Made by a program: the position numbers and the translations under genes
From: Njordibacter sp937773555
GTDB taxonomy: Bacteria > Pseudomonadota > Gammaproteobacteria > Pseudomonadales > Balneatricaceae
Reading direction: 5' to 3'
Length of the DNA: 64,000 nucleotides
Assembly: GCF_047730085.1 (NCBI RefSeq)
Contig: NZ_CP159830.1
Location: 1,736,001-1,800,000, forward strand
The notes under the pieces: model-generated
Database searches by the model: none
What the model saw: only the letters and a program-made list of their open reading frames with translations
What the model was told of the DNA's origin: nothing
In this document: positions 44,324 to 53,496 of the stretch, in pieces
How the letters are laid out: each line of letters opens with the position of its first letter
Numbering within the stretch: position 1 is the stretch's first letter

Positions 44324-45082
44324 GTGACTCAATCAACCTTTGCCACCTACCCAAGCCTTAAGGGTAAAACAGTCTTTATCACCGGTGGTGCCTCAGGTAT
44401 AGGGGCCGAACTAGTGCGCAGCTTTGCAGCTCAAGGTGCCAAAGTGGGGTTTGTTGATTTAGATGAGGCCAATAGCCACGCATTGGCAAACACATCAGAG
44501 GCTATTATCTATGAACTGTGTGATATTAAAGATATCAAAAGCTTACAGAATGCGCTGGCAAAACTAGCACTACGAATTGGGCCAGCTACTATTTTGGTTA
44601 ACAATGCAGCCAATGATGACCGCCATAGTTGGCAAGAGGTCACTCCGGCCTATTGGGATGAGCGCTTACAAACTAACCTTCGGCATCAGTTTTTTGCAAT
44701 CCAATCTGTTGCGCCAGGCATGATCGCAGCTGGCGGAGGTTCCATTATTAACATGGGGTCTAACAGTTGGCATGAGACAGGGGGGGGCTTTCCTGCTTAT
44801 GCAACCTCTAAAGCTGCCGTCCATGGCCTTACCAGAACCATGGCACGAGATTTAGGTGAACATCGTATTCGAGTCAATACTGTGGTTCCAGGTTGGATTA
44901 TGACTGACCGGCAAAAACAGTTATGGGCTACTCCTGAAACCCTAGAAAAACAGCGACAACGGCAATGTCTGCCAGATTTAATCGAGCCTGTTTACGTGGC
45001 TAGAATGGTTATTTTTCTAGCTTCAGATGACGCCAGCATGTGCTCAGCTAATAATTATATGGTTGAAGGCGGCTCTATCTAA
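44324..45082 (+). CDS. SDR-family oxidoreductase
   Basis: 252-residue short-chain dehydrogenase. Cofactor site FITGGASGIGAELV with Asp in GFVDLDEAN (NAD preference), NNAAND, active-site Ser region NMGSNSW and YATSKAA. The C-terminal SANNYMVEGGSI is like sugar dehydrogenases (xylose or galactose type). A GTG start with GAGG nine bases upstream is used. A run of eight G lies in codons for ETGGG. It is monocistronic; substrate unknown. Confidence 0.85.
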   Translation: MTQSTFATYPSLKGKTVFITGGASGIGAELVRSFAAQGAKVGFVDLDEANSHALANTSEAIIYELCDIKDIKSLQNALAKLALRIGPATILVNNAANDDRHSWQEVTPAYWDERLQTNLRHQFFAIQSVAPGMIAAGGGSIINMGSNSWHETGGGFPAYATSKAAVHGLTRTMARDLGEHRIRVNTVVPGWIMTDRQKQLWATPETLEKQRQRQCLPDLIEPVYVARMVIFLASDDASMCSANNYMVEGGSI

Positions 45083-45168
45083 AAAATAAAATGCTTCAGT
45101 AAAAAATCAGCGCTATCTAAACACAATAGGCATCTTCTTAGCCATTTTCATGGGTGTCACCCCGCACA

Positions 45169-45633
45169 TTAATGCATCACAGCAACTGACTCACGTGTTT
45201 TAGGCACTGGGCCGTTAACTTTGGCAGCCATCGTAATATAGGTTTTTAGATCGTCGTACAGCACCACTAGGTATTGATCCATCCATAACGCTTGGCTCGG
45301 ATGCTGAACTAGCTGCTCTTCTAACCGGTTGATAGCCATCCAAATAACATCTTCGGCTTGGCTTACGTGCTGGAGGTTATTAAAATTTATTGCGAGTAAT
45401 TGAGCTGATGCTGCTAGCCAGTCACAGGACACCTGGTTGTCTATGTTGCTATGGGAAAGCAATATTTCTGCCGCTTCAAATGCGCAACCCAAATGAGGAA
45501 TAGCTTCTTGCCACTGCAAATGGTCATTATAAAATTGCCCTGTGTCAAAGCCAATCTGGCAAAATTTAAGGGCTTTTTCTGTATTTGCTCTTAATTCTTG
45601 TTTATGGGTTGCACATATAAAGCGTAATTTCAT
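45169..45633 (-). CDS. Hypothetical protein divergent from the imelysin operon
   Basis: Unrecognised 154-residue cytosolic, helix-rich protein (ALKFCQIGFDTGQFYNDHL, HLGCAFEAAEILL), possibly TPR-like. It is transcribed away from the imelysin operon across the gap that holds the canonical Fur box, so it may share iron control. Three of its five Cys lie in CATH, FCQIG and GCAF contexts. Confidence 0.65.
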   Translation of the reverse strand: MKLRFICATHKQELRANTEKALKFCQIGFDTGQFYNDHLQWQEAIPHLGCAFEAAEILLSHSNIDNQVSCDWLAASAQLLAINFNNLQHVSQAEDVIWMAINRLEEQLVQHPSQALWMDQYLVVLYDDLKTYITMAAKVNGPVPKTRESVAVMH

Positions 45634-45741
45634 CAGTCGATCATCCTTAACAATATCTTAATAGTAAAAAGCTATTGTCACTTCTCAAAATGCCAATAAC
45701 GACATAAAGGTAACACCAATCGATATCTTCTTCAACAGTAT

Positions 45742-45762
45742 TGATAATCATTATCATTTGTA
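45742..45762. promoter_or_regulatory. Fur box of the imelysin operon
   Basis: TGATAATCATTATCATTTG contains a 14-of-19-type match to the Fur consensus of GATAAT hexamers, with TGATAATCATTATCA a perfect palindrome. It lies 46-66 bases upstream of the imelysin start and also faces the divergent hypothetical gene. Confidence 0.88.
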
Positions 45763-45807
45763 TTACTATTTGCACTCATATGAAATATCACTAAGGAAAT
45801 GGTTCTA

Positions 45808-47100
45808 ATGTCTTACTCTTTACTCACCACTTTTGGCGCTGCATTTTTAGCTGCGAGCCTTGCGGGCTGCAATAATGCGAGCGTTAATAGCAACGAAAAA
45901 AACATCAGCGAAACTGACGTAATAGATACCTACGCTAACATTGCCCTGGCAACTTTTGAAGATTCATTAACTGAAGCTGAAGTTTTACACACGTCTATTG
46001 AAACCCTTATAGCCACACCTACAGAAACCAACCTTAACGCTGCAAAGCTGGCTTGGCTTGCCTCACGTGTTCCCTATCAACAATCTGAAGCCTATCGCTT
46101 TGGTAACCCAGTGGTAGATGCATGGGAAGGTAAAGTAAACGCTTGGCCACTGGATGAAGGCTTAATTGATTATGTGGACGTAAGCTACGGCACAGCCTCA
46201 GATGACAACGACCTTTACCTTGCTAATGTGATCAATAGTGAAGAAATCAACATTAATGGTAGCATGGTTGATGTCACAAATATTACCCCAGACCTTATTG
46301 CCAACACCCTGCATGAAGCTGATGAGGTAGAGTCTAACGTTGCTAGTGGTTACCATGCCATTGAGTTTTTGTTGTGGGGCCAAGATCTTAATGGCACAAA
46401 CCCAGGAGCAGGGGCTCGCCCAGCAACTGACTATGACGTCAACGATTGTTCAAATGCAAATTGTGATCGCCGTGGAGATTACCTTTTAGCAGCGAGTACA
46501 CTGCTACAGTCAGACCTGAAAGACATTATTAAAGCCTGGCAAGTAGACGGTGAAGCTAGAACAGATTTGACAAGCGCAGCTAACGCTGAAGCTATTAGTG
46601 CCATGGTTATTGGCATGGGTAGCTTATCTTATGGCGAGCTCGCTGGGGAACGCATTAAACTGGGGCTCATGCTAAATGATCCCGAAGAAGAGCACGATTG
46701 CTTCTCAGATAATACTCATAACTCACATTACTATGACGCGAAGTCTATTCAAAACGTTTACTTAGGGCAATATACACGCATTGATGGCAGTGTTGTCTCT
46801 GGAACAAGCTTGTCAAGTTTAATAGCGACGGCTTCACCCCAGTTAGATGCGCGTATGAAAAGTGCTCTGACCCATACGATGGGCCAAATGCAAGCAATGG
46901 TAGACCGTGCTGAGAGTACAGAAAGTTATGATCAAATGATTGGTAGTGGAAACCGTGCTGGTAACCAAGTTGTGCAAAATGTAGTCGATGCATTAACAGC
47001 ACAAACCTTAGTCATTGAAGAGTTACTTCCTGTTTTATCAATAGACCAACTGGCTTTTGAGGGTTCTGACAGCTTAGACAACCCAAGTGCAGTGCAATAA
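45808..47100 (+). CDS. Imelysin family lipoprotein, iron-regulated
   Basis: 430-residue exported protein. The signal peptide ends in a lipobox (ASLAGCNN), so it is probably a lipoprotein. The imelysin domain has the YRFGNPVVDAWEGKVNAWPL segment and the GxHxxE motif in SGYHAIEFLLWGQD. Imelysins (M75 family, IrpA/EfeO-like) take part in iron acquisition, though peptidase activity is doubtful. The ATG at 45808 has AAGGA at good spacing; the ATG at 45799 is too close. First gene of a Fur-controlled operon. Confidence 0.9.
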   Translation: MSYSLLTTFGAAFLAASLAGCNNASVNSNEKNISETDVIDTYANIALATFEDSLTEAEVLHTSIETLIATPTETNLNAAKLAWLASRVPYQQSEAYRFGNPVVDAWEGKVNAWPLDEGLIDYVDVSYGTASDDNDLYLANVINSEEININGSMVDVTNITPDLIANTLHEADEVESNVASGYHAIEFLLWGQDLNGTNPGAGARPATDYDVNDCSNANCDRRGDYLLAASTLLQSDLKDIIKAWQVDGEARTDLTSAANAEAISAMVIGMGSLSYGELAGERIKLGLMLNDPEEEHDCFSDNTHNSHYYDAKSIQNVYLGQYTRIDGSVVSGTSLSSLIATASPQLDARMKSALTHTMGQMQAMVDRAESTESYDQMIGSGNRAGNQVVQNVVDALTAQTLVIEELLPVLSIDQLAFEGSDSLDNPSAVQ

Positions 47101-47137
47101 CTTTTAAACTTAGCCTTTTAGTCAAAACCAAAGGACC

Positions 47138-47173
47138 AACCGGACAGCTACTAGATCGCTGTTCGGTTTTTTT
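47138..47173 (+). terminator. Terminator abutting the DUF1111 start
   Basis: AACCGGACAGC (47138-47148) pairs with GCTGTTCGGTT (47158-47168, one G-U), and T7 runs to 47173. The next gene's ATG is at 47177, so the terminator occupies its ribosome-binding region. Confidence 0.85.
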
Positions 47174-47176
47174 AAG

Positions 47177-48649
47177 ATGAAAAAATCAGCCTTACTATTA
47201 ACCCTTTTGGGTTTTATGTGCACCTTGATATACCCCCAAGCTTTTGCTTTAGTGCATCCAGCAACACAAGACTTTAGCCAAGCTGAGCCGGGAGAGTCCT
47301 TCCCTGGCGGGAGCGCTACTGTTAATAAAAAACGCAACACCCATAGTTTCTCTCATAGTTCAGCTAACTTAGAATTCTCGCGTAAGATGAACTTTAGTTT
47401 AGGTAATGCCCTATTTAAAAAGATTTGGGTTGCATCACCATCATCTACTTTGGCAAGTGATGGACTTGGGCCTTTATTCAACGCCCCATCCTGTCAACGT
47501 TGCCACATAAAAGATGGTAGAGGTCACCCACCTAAGGCTAATTTCCCCCAAGACAATGCCATTTCTATGCTCATGCGGTTAAGCATACCTCCTCAGACTA
47601 AACGCCAGCGTGACGCCCTTGCCAGCGGCCGTGTGGGGGTCATTAGTGAACCCACCTACGGAAGTCAGCTGCAAGATTTAGCCGTTACAGGAAACCTGAG
47701 TGAAGGTAAAATTAATATTACTTATGAGGAAAAAATTATTCACTTAAAGGGTGGAGAAGAAGTTAGTCTGCGCCATCCAACCTACACGATAGCTAACCCA
47801 AATTATGGCCCACTTCACCCACAAACGATGATGTCTGTAAGAGTGGCGCCACCCATGATTGGCTTGGGATTGCTAGAAGCTATCGCAGCCAGTGACACCC
47901 TCAGCCTTGCAGACCCCGAAGACACCAATAATGACGGAATTTCAGGCAAAGCTAATGAAGTGTGGGACTTTGTAAAGCAACGCAGCAGCCTTGGCCGGTT
48001 TGGATGGAAAGCAGGCCAACCTAACCTGCCACAGCAAAATGCTGATGCATTCAGTGGCGACTTAGGAATTGCTAGCCCCCTTTTTACAAGCGTAACAGGA
48101 GACTGCAGCCAAGCTCAAGTCACCTGTATTGAAGCTCCCCATGGCGGCACACTACAGCACGATAACGTGGAAATTTCTAATGAGGGTATGAAGCTAGTCA
48201 ATTTTTATACGCGTAATTTAGCCTTACAAAAACGTCAGAAAGTGAATAATCCAAAAGTGTTGGCGGGAAAGGCTTTATTTTATCAAAGTGGTTGTGTGGA
48301 TTGCCATCAACCAAGCTATACCACTTCAGAAAATGCTGACATAGAGCAAGCTGGACAACGAATATGGCCTTATACAGACCTTTTACTACACAATATGGGC
48401 AGAGGTTTAGCAGATCACAGGCCAGAATTTATGGCTACAGGATTTGAGTGGCGCACGCCACCACTATGGGGTATTGGCCTCACCCAAACCGTCAATAAAC
48501 ATAACTTTTTCCTCCATGACGGCAGAGCTAGGGGCCTTCTTGAAGCCATCATTTGGCACGGTGGAGAGGCTCATAAAGCTCAGCAAAAAGTAGTTAATAT
48601 GACACCTGAAGAAAGGCGTTTATTAGTTGCATTCTTAGAGTCTCTCTAA
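47177..48649 (+). CDS. Di-heme c-type oxidoreductase (DUF1111 family)
   Basis: 490-residue periplasmic protein with a signal peptide (ALLLTLLGFMCTLIYPQAFA). Heme-binding motifs are CQRCH (C106-H110) and CVDCH in the C-terminal third, and GLGPLFNAPSCQRCH is the family signature. These thiol-oxidoreductase-like cytochromes regularly sit between two imelysin genes. The start has no clear Shine-Dalgarno because the upstream terminator ends four bases before it; the signal peptide supports this ATG. It overlaps the next gene by one base. Confidence 0.9.
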   Translation: MKKSALLLTLLGFMCTLIYPQAFALVHPATQDFSQAEPGESFPGGSATVNKKRNTHSFSHSSANLEFSRKMNFSLGNALFKKIWVASPSSTLASDGLGPLFNAPSCQRCHIKDGRGHPPKANFPQDNAISMLMRLSIPPQTKRQRDALASGRVGVISEPTYGSQLQDLAVTGNLSEGKINITYEEKIIHLKGGEEVSLRHPTYTIANPNYGPLHPQTMMSVRVAPPMIGLGLLEAIAASDTLSLADPEDTNNDGISGKANEVWDFVKQRSSLGRFGWKAGQPNLPQQNADAFSGDLGIASPLFTSVTGDCSQAQVTCIEAPHGGTLQHDNVEISNEGMKLVNFYTRNLALQKRQKVNNPKVLAGKALFYQSGCVDCHQPSYTTSENADIEQAGQRIWPYTDLLLHNMGRGLADHRPEFMATGFEWRTPPLWGIGLTQTVNKHNFFLHDGRARGLLEAIIWHGGEAHKAQQKVVNMTPEERRLLVAFLESL

Positions 48650-49740
48650 TGGTTAAAAAATGTACTTCTTCACACCTAATACCAATTATTTTTGCTGCCT
48701 TAACGTGGTTTATTATCATTCCAAGCCACGCTAACCTACTGGTCAGTAACAACGAAGTGAAGGCATGGGTTGACCAGTATGTGTTGCCAAGTTATAAAAA
48801 CTTGCACCAAGCCAATCTGCACCTCCAAACACACGCTGGGGGGCTTTGTGACGCAAAATCTTTGCATCAGCTTGACAAAATGCAACCACACTTCAGTAAA
48901 GCTCTAGAGGCAATGGCATACAGCCAAGCCATAGATGGTGGGCCTATGCAGGACGAACTAAGAAATTTTCAACTCTACTTTTGGCCTGACCGTAATAACC
49001 TAGTAAATAAACAATTAGCCAAATTAATAGATGAATCTAATTTACAAGTGTTACAAGAACTAGGGCTTGAACACGCAAGTGTTGCACTAGCAGGGTATCC
49101 TGCGCTAGAGCGATTATTATTTGAACCCTATTACCGACAAACAGTTATTCAAGACCAAGAAAAATTTGGTTGTTACTATATTGTAACTATAACTAATAAT
49201 TTGGTTCGTATAACAGCCGCCATTAATGAAGATTGGAGCGCTAAATGGCGTGCACAGCTAGTTGGGCCTAGTGTTAGTAACAGCAGATTTAAAAAGCCTG
49301 CAGATCAAGTTAGTTTTATATTTAGCAATATTGATGTCTTGCTTACTAAAATTATTACCAAAAAGTTAGCTAAGCCCCTTGCCAGCAAGGTCACTAAGGC
49401 TAAGCCAAAACGCCTTGAAAGCTGGCGTAGCAGTAATAGTTTAATAATGCTCAAAGCTAATGCTAGGGGCTTAACAGATAGCCTTAACATCACCCTGAAG
49501 CCAGCACTTATTAGGGCTGGGGAAACACCTCATTGGCACCAAATCAGTAATCACCTAAGCCTTATTCAGCAAAAACTTGATCAATTGCCTAGACCCCTAG
49601 TAACTCACCTTAGTGAGCCACAACATTGGCTAGCAGTAAACGCACTGCAAGAACAATTTATCCAGCTGCAAGCCAAGCTTAGGGAACTATATCCCCGCCT
49701 TAATGTGCACCTTGGCTTTAACGCCTACGACGGAGACTGA
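48649..49740 (+). CDS. Second imelysin family protein
   Basis: 363-residue exported protein with an N-terminal signal (IIFAALTWFIIIPSHAN) and an imelysin domain (EVKAWVDQYVLPSYKNLHQA, FQLYFWPDRNNLVNK). The GxHxxE position reads GYPALERLLF, so the histidine is replaced by proline. It overlaps both neighbours by a single base, indicating tight coupling. It likely acts with the DUF1111 cytochrome and first imelysin in iron handling. Confidence 0.85.
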   Translation: MVKKCTSSHLIPIIFAALTWFIIIPSHANLLVSNNEVKAWVDQYVLPSYKNLHQANLHLQTHAGGLCDAKSLHQLDKMQPHFSKALEAMAYSQAIDGGPMQDELRNFQLYFWPDRNNLVNKQLAKLIDESNLQVLQELGLEHASVALAGYPALERLLFEPYYRQTVIQDQEKFGCYYIVTITNNLVRITAAINEDWSAKWRAQLVGPSVSNSRFKKPADQVSFIFSNIDVLLTKIITKKLAKPLASKVTKAKPKRLESWRSSNSLIMLKANARGLTDSLNITLKPALIRAGETPHWHQISNHLSLIQQKLDQLPRPLVTHLSEPQHWLAVNALQEQFIQLQAKLRELYPRLNVHLGFNAYDGD

Positions 49741-50879
49741 TGTCTACAGTAGATCTAACATTACCTACCAGTCGCCGGTACTTTATGCGCCAAGTGGGTA
49801 TTGGTATGCTGTTTGCCTTAAACTCGTGTGCATCAGCAGCTAAACTCAATAATAGTGGTTATTGGGCAGGCACTGCTAAACAAGGTGGTTTTTATTGGCT
49901 CATAATTTTTGATGCACAAGGCCAAGTACAGCGCCAAATTAAACTGCCCAGCCGTGGCCATGGGCTGCAACAAAGTACTCGGGGCCAACTGGTGGTGTGT
50001 AGCCGCCGGCCTGGCGTGTGGATGCTATTGTTGCAAAACCCACTGGCTAAGCCTCAATGGTTAGGTGTAACCCTTATCAGCCGCCTGTCTGGGCATTGTT
50101 GTTTCAGTAGTAATGGTGAATTACTGTACAGTGCCGAGAATAATGTTCAATTAGCGCAGGGTTGTATTGGTGTGTGGGATGCACACAGTGGCATGCGTCT
50201 TCACCAATGGTTGAGCCAAGGCATAGGTCCCCATGAAATTCAACTTAGCCATGATGGCACACATTTATGGGTTGCCAACGGTGGTATTTTAACGCAACCT
50301 AAACACGGGCGTGAGAAACTTAACCTAGCCACTATGGCACCTAATATAAGCTACTTGCGCCTTAGTGATGGCACCCTAACCCAACAATATAGCATTGATG
50401 AGTCACAACTAAGTTTGAGGCATATTGCTGTTAATTGGCGTAACCAAGTGGCCGTAGCCTGTCAGTATCAGGGCCCAGCACATGTGCGAAAGACTCTTTT
50501 ATTACTCATCAGTGGTGGGCATATAAATTATCTGTCTTGTGACCCAAAAACAACCATAGGTCTAAATAATTACCTAGGTAGCGTAGCCTTCGACATTAGC
50601 GGTGAGTGGCTTAGTGCTAGCTCACCTAGAGGCCATCGTGTTGTAGTTTGGCGTTTAGTTCAAGGCGTGGAGCCTATTTATCACCAAAGCCTAGCCATTA
50701 CTGATGCGTGCGGGCTCAGCGCCAGTAATGGGCTGGGTGGGTTTATCATCAGCACAGGTACAGGGCAAATTTATCACTATGCAGCGATAACAAAAACACT
50801 GTCCGCTATAGAAACTGGTGATCATTCCGCCAATGATTTTTCATGGGACAACCATCTTTTACCAAAGCAGTTGTGTTAA
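49740..50879 (+). CDS. DUF1513 family beta-propeller-like protein, Tat-exported
   Basis: 379-residue protein with a twin-arginine signal (SRRYFMRQVGIG) and a possible lipobox Cys in ALNSCAS. The mature part looks like a WD40/YVTN-type propeller (GHGLQQSTRGQLVVCSRRPG, GIGPHEIQLSHDGTHLWVAN). DUF1513 is the usual last gene of imelysin-DUF1111-imelysin operons. Function unknown; a periplasmic role in iron uptake is inferred from context and the Fur box. Confidence 0.88.
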   Translation: MSTVDLTLPTSRRYFMRQVGIGMLFALNSCASAAKLNNSGYWAGTAKQGGFYWLIIFDAQGQVQRQIKLPSRGHGLQQSTRGQLVVCSRRPGVWMLLLQNPLAKPQWLGVTLISRLSGHCCFSSNGELLYSAENNVQLAQGCIGVWDAHSGMRLHQWLSQGIGPHEIQLSHDGTHLWVANGGILTQPKHGREKLNLATMAPNISYLRLSDGTLTQQYSIDESQLSLRHIAVNWRNQVAVACQYQGPAHVRKTLLLLISGGHINYLSCDPKTTIGLNNYLGSVAFDISGEWLSASSPRGHRVVVWRLVQGVEPIYHQSLAITDACGLSASNGLGGFIISTGTGQIYHYAAITKTLSAIETGDHSANDFSWDNHLLPKQLC

Positions 50880-50933
50880 ATAAACGTTTCACGAAATTTA
50901 TACTCGCCGCAGTTAACTGGGCGAACAGGTAGG

Positions 50934-51512
50934 TTACCATTGCTCTATGTAGGGCTCAATTGACTCAACATCTATAGAGTAACCCGATTGCACTGCTAAA
51001 CCATTAGCAACACCAGATTCGGTAAGTTCACTTTGCAAACGGCTTATATTAAGCGTGCCTGTAATCCAGACAGGCAAGTAAATACTCTCAAGCTTAGTGC
51101 CTGTTTCCAGCTTTGCGAAAATGATTTGGTTAGCTGGCGGCGGTGGCGTATGAGTGCATGCCCCAAAGTAAGGTACCAGTAGAAACTCCTTAAGCAGCGT
51201 GCTACTAAATTCAAGCGGCAGCACAAAGCCAGGTATTTTTACCCGCTTACCCTCAAAAGCGTCTACTACCGGGGCTGCATCAAACATGGCTTGCACCGTT
51301 TGTTCAAGGACCAATAACTCACTGTCTGACAGCGCGTAGTATTGCTCATCAGTCATGTCTTCAAATACTTGGTTTGGGTTCCAGTCTTGGGGAATTAAAC
51401 TTTCCCAATCAATTTCATTGGCATCAGCTGCAAAAGCACTACTGGCGCTAAAAAAGGAGAACAGCAAGATCAATAACAAAGGACGATAGGCGTCATTCAT
51501 ATTTTTCATCAT
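50934..51512 (-). CDS. DUF3299 family exported protein
   Basis: 192-residue periplasmic protein with a signal peptide ending SAFAAD. The domain core includes GKRVKIPGFVLPLEF and LVPYFGACTHTPPPPANQI, a typical DUF3299 signature with a possible metal-binding Cys-x-His. It is the last gene of the ZrgA-like operon, as found in other marine gammaproteobacteria. Role in zinc uptake is inferred from the operon. Confidence 0.85.
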   Translation of the reverse strand: MMKNMNDAYRPLLLILLFSFFSASSAFAADANEIDWESLIPQDWNPNQVFEDMTDEQYYALSDSELLVLEQTVQAMFDAAPVVDAFEGKRVKIPGFVLPLEFSSTLLKEFLLVPYFGACTHTPPPPANQIIFAKLETGTKLESIYLPVWITGTLNISRLQSELTESGVANGLAVQSGYSIDVESIEPYIEQW

Positions 51513-51523
51513 ATTCCTCTGCG

Positions 51524-52774
51524 TTAGGAGCGGATAGACATGCCATCTGCTAAAGAGTTTTTGTAAGCACGGTACGCCGGCACTAAGCCAACAATGAAGC
51601 TGGTTGCAAGTAACATAGAAACCATACCCAGCTCTCTAATATTTGGGGCAGTTATAGGAATAAACAAGCCGTAGTTTTTTTCTATTATGGGCTGAGCTAG
51701 CCAAATACTGGAATATAACAACATTAACCCCAAGAGAATACCAGCGAGCGTCAAAAATACGGTTTCTGTTACTAATAAGCCCATAATGTGCCAGTGACTG
51801 GCCCCTACCGAACGTAAAATGGCTACTTCGCGTCTACGCTCATTAAGCCCTGCTAATGAGACAGCAAGCATTCCTGTGAGTGAAGCTAGAACAACAAATA
51901 AAGAGATGATTAGTAGCGCTTTCTCTGCCACCGACATTAAACTCCAAAGCTCGAGAAGTGCAATTCCAGGGAAAATAGCTAGTAGCGGTTCAGAGGAGTA
52001 TTCGTTGATATAGCGCTGCATTTTGAATGAGACTATTTTACTATCCAAGCCTACTAAAAAAGCGGTAATAGATTCTGGCTGTAAGTTAGATTCTGTAAGG
52101 GCTTTGCTCACCTTACGTTTTTTCACAGCGCCCTGCCAGTTGACATGCATCGCCTCTATGCCAGCCAAGCTTACATGAACGGTCCTATCTACGGGGGTTC
52201 CTGTGTGCTTTAAAATACCACTAATTACAAATGGCTTATCTTTATGTTGCGAAAAACTTGTGCTCCCCGTGCCGTGAGAAATAATTACTTCGTCACCAAT
52301 GGCATAGTTTAGAGAGTTGGCTACTTCTGCTCCGATAACTGCATCAAATACACCCTCAAACTGTACACCAGAAGAAAACTTAAGTGTTCTCTTTTCACCG
52401 TATTGATATACCGAAAAATAATCCCGGCTTGTGCCCATAACTCGAAAGCCGCGGTGTGAATCACCCAGAGATATGGGAATGGTCCATTTAATCCCCTTTT
52501 GTTGCGCTATATCCTGGTAACTTTTCCATGAAATGTTATTAGTGGCGTTACCCATGCGAAAAACAGAATAAAGCAATAGTTGAATAGACCCACTGCGAGC
52601 CCCAACAATTAAATCTGTACCGGAAATAGTGTTAGCGAAACTACTTTGCGCATTTACCCGAATTTTCTCAACGCCTAGCAAAAGCAGAACACTAACTGCA
52701 ATCGAAAAAATAGTTAAAATAGCAGTAGAGCGGCGACTTTGCAGGCTCTTTTTCGCTAATAACCTGAGGTTCAT
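51524..52774 (-). CDS. FtsX/MacB-type ABC transporter permease
   Basis: 416-residue protein with an N-terminal span (about 17-35), a large periplasmic domain (GTDLIVGARSGSIQLLLYSVF) and three C-terminal spans. The C-terminal segment has ERRREVAILRSVGASHWHIMG, the conserved cytoplasmic loop of FtsX permeases. It overlaps the ATPase gene by four bases. Such permeases usually do mechanotransmission rather than import, so the mode of action in zinc uptake is open. Confidence 0.9.
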   Translation of the reverse strand: MNLRLLAKKSLQSRRSTAILTIFSIAVSVLLLLGVEKIRVNAQSSFANTISGTDLIVGARSGSIQLLLYSVFRMGNATNNISWKSYQDIAQQKGIKWTIPISLGDSHRGFRVMGTSRDYFSVYQYGEKRTLKFSSGVQFEGVFDAVIGAEVANSLNYAIGDEVIISHGTGSTSFSQHKDKPFVISGILKHTGTPVDRTVHVSLAGIEAMHVNWQGAVKKRKVSKALTESNLQPESITAFLVGLDSKIVSFKMQRYINEYSSEPLLAIFPGIALLELWSLMSVAEKALLIISLFVVLASLTGMLAVSLAGLNERRREVAILRSVGASHWHIMGLLVTETVFLTLAGILLGLMLLYSSIWLAQPIIEKNYGLFIPITAPNIRELGMVSMLLATSFIVGLVPAYRAYKNSLADGMSIRS

Positions 52775-53496
52775 AAATCTGGCTCGTTTTGCGGATTGAT
52801 CACTGACATATCGGCAACTCGATCAAATAAATGTTGATGCGTGGGGTCATGGCTAACATAAATTAATGTTGAACCACTGAGCTTTATTTCATCAAATAAA
52901 AGTGCCATAAATGCTTCTCGTGCATCATAGTCCAGCGATGAAGTCGGTTCGTCTGCAATAATTAGTTGAGGCTGGCCAATAAGCGCACGAGCTGCTGCAA
53001 CACGCTGTTGCTGCCCTACACTTAGCTCGCTTGTAGAACGGTGAAAACTAAACTGACCCTCAGAATACAAGCGGCTCAGCAAGTAAACTGCCTCTTCAGT
53101 GACACTGCCCGAGCGCTTGATTGCATTCTCACGCCTTAGTTTTGAGAACCGGCACGGTAGCGTCACATTTTCTAATATTGATAAATAAGGAATCAAATTA
53201 AACTGCTGAAAGATAAAACCTATGTGGTCTGCTCTAACCCTGTCGCGCTCTAGTTCTTTAAGTTGGCAAAAATCCTGCCCTACAATGTCAACCTGGCCTT
53301 TTTGGGGTGTGACAATACCACCGATAATATTGAGAAGTGTCGACTTTCCAGATCCAGAAGCCCCGCGAATAAAAACGTGCTCATGTTCTTCTACGCAGAG
53401 GCTACCAGAACTAATAGTGAAGTTTGCTTTGGCATGCCAAGCAAAGTCTACTTCTTTTAGCGCTACTAACGGTGGTTTAGAGACAGCCTCAACCAT
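52771..53496 (-). CDS. LolD/MacB-type ABC transporter ATPase
   Basis: 241-residue ATPase with Walker A GASGSGKST, signature LSVGQQQRVAAARAL (Gly to Val at position 3), Walker B LIIADEPTSSLD and H-loop YVSHD. It is flanked by the FtsX-type permease and the ZrgA-like protein, with one- and four-base overlaps. Confidence 0.92.
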   Translation of the reverse strand: MVEAVSKPPLVALKEVDFAWHAKANFTISSGSLCVEEHEHVFIRGASGSGKSTLLNIIGGIVTPQKGQVDIVGQDFCQLKELERDRVRADHIGFIFQQFNLIPYLSILENVTLPCRFSKLRRENAIKRSGSVTEEAVYLLSRLYSEGQFSFHRSTSELSVGQQQRVAAARALIGQPQLIIADEPTSSLDYDAREAFMALLFDEIKLSGSTLIYVSHDPTHQHLFDRVADMSVINPQNEPDL

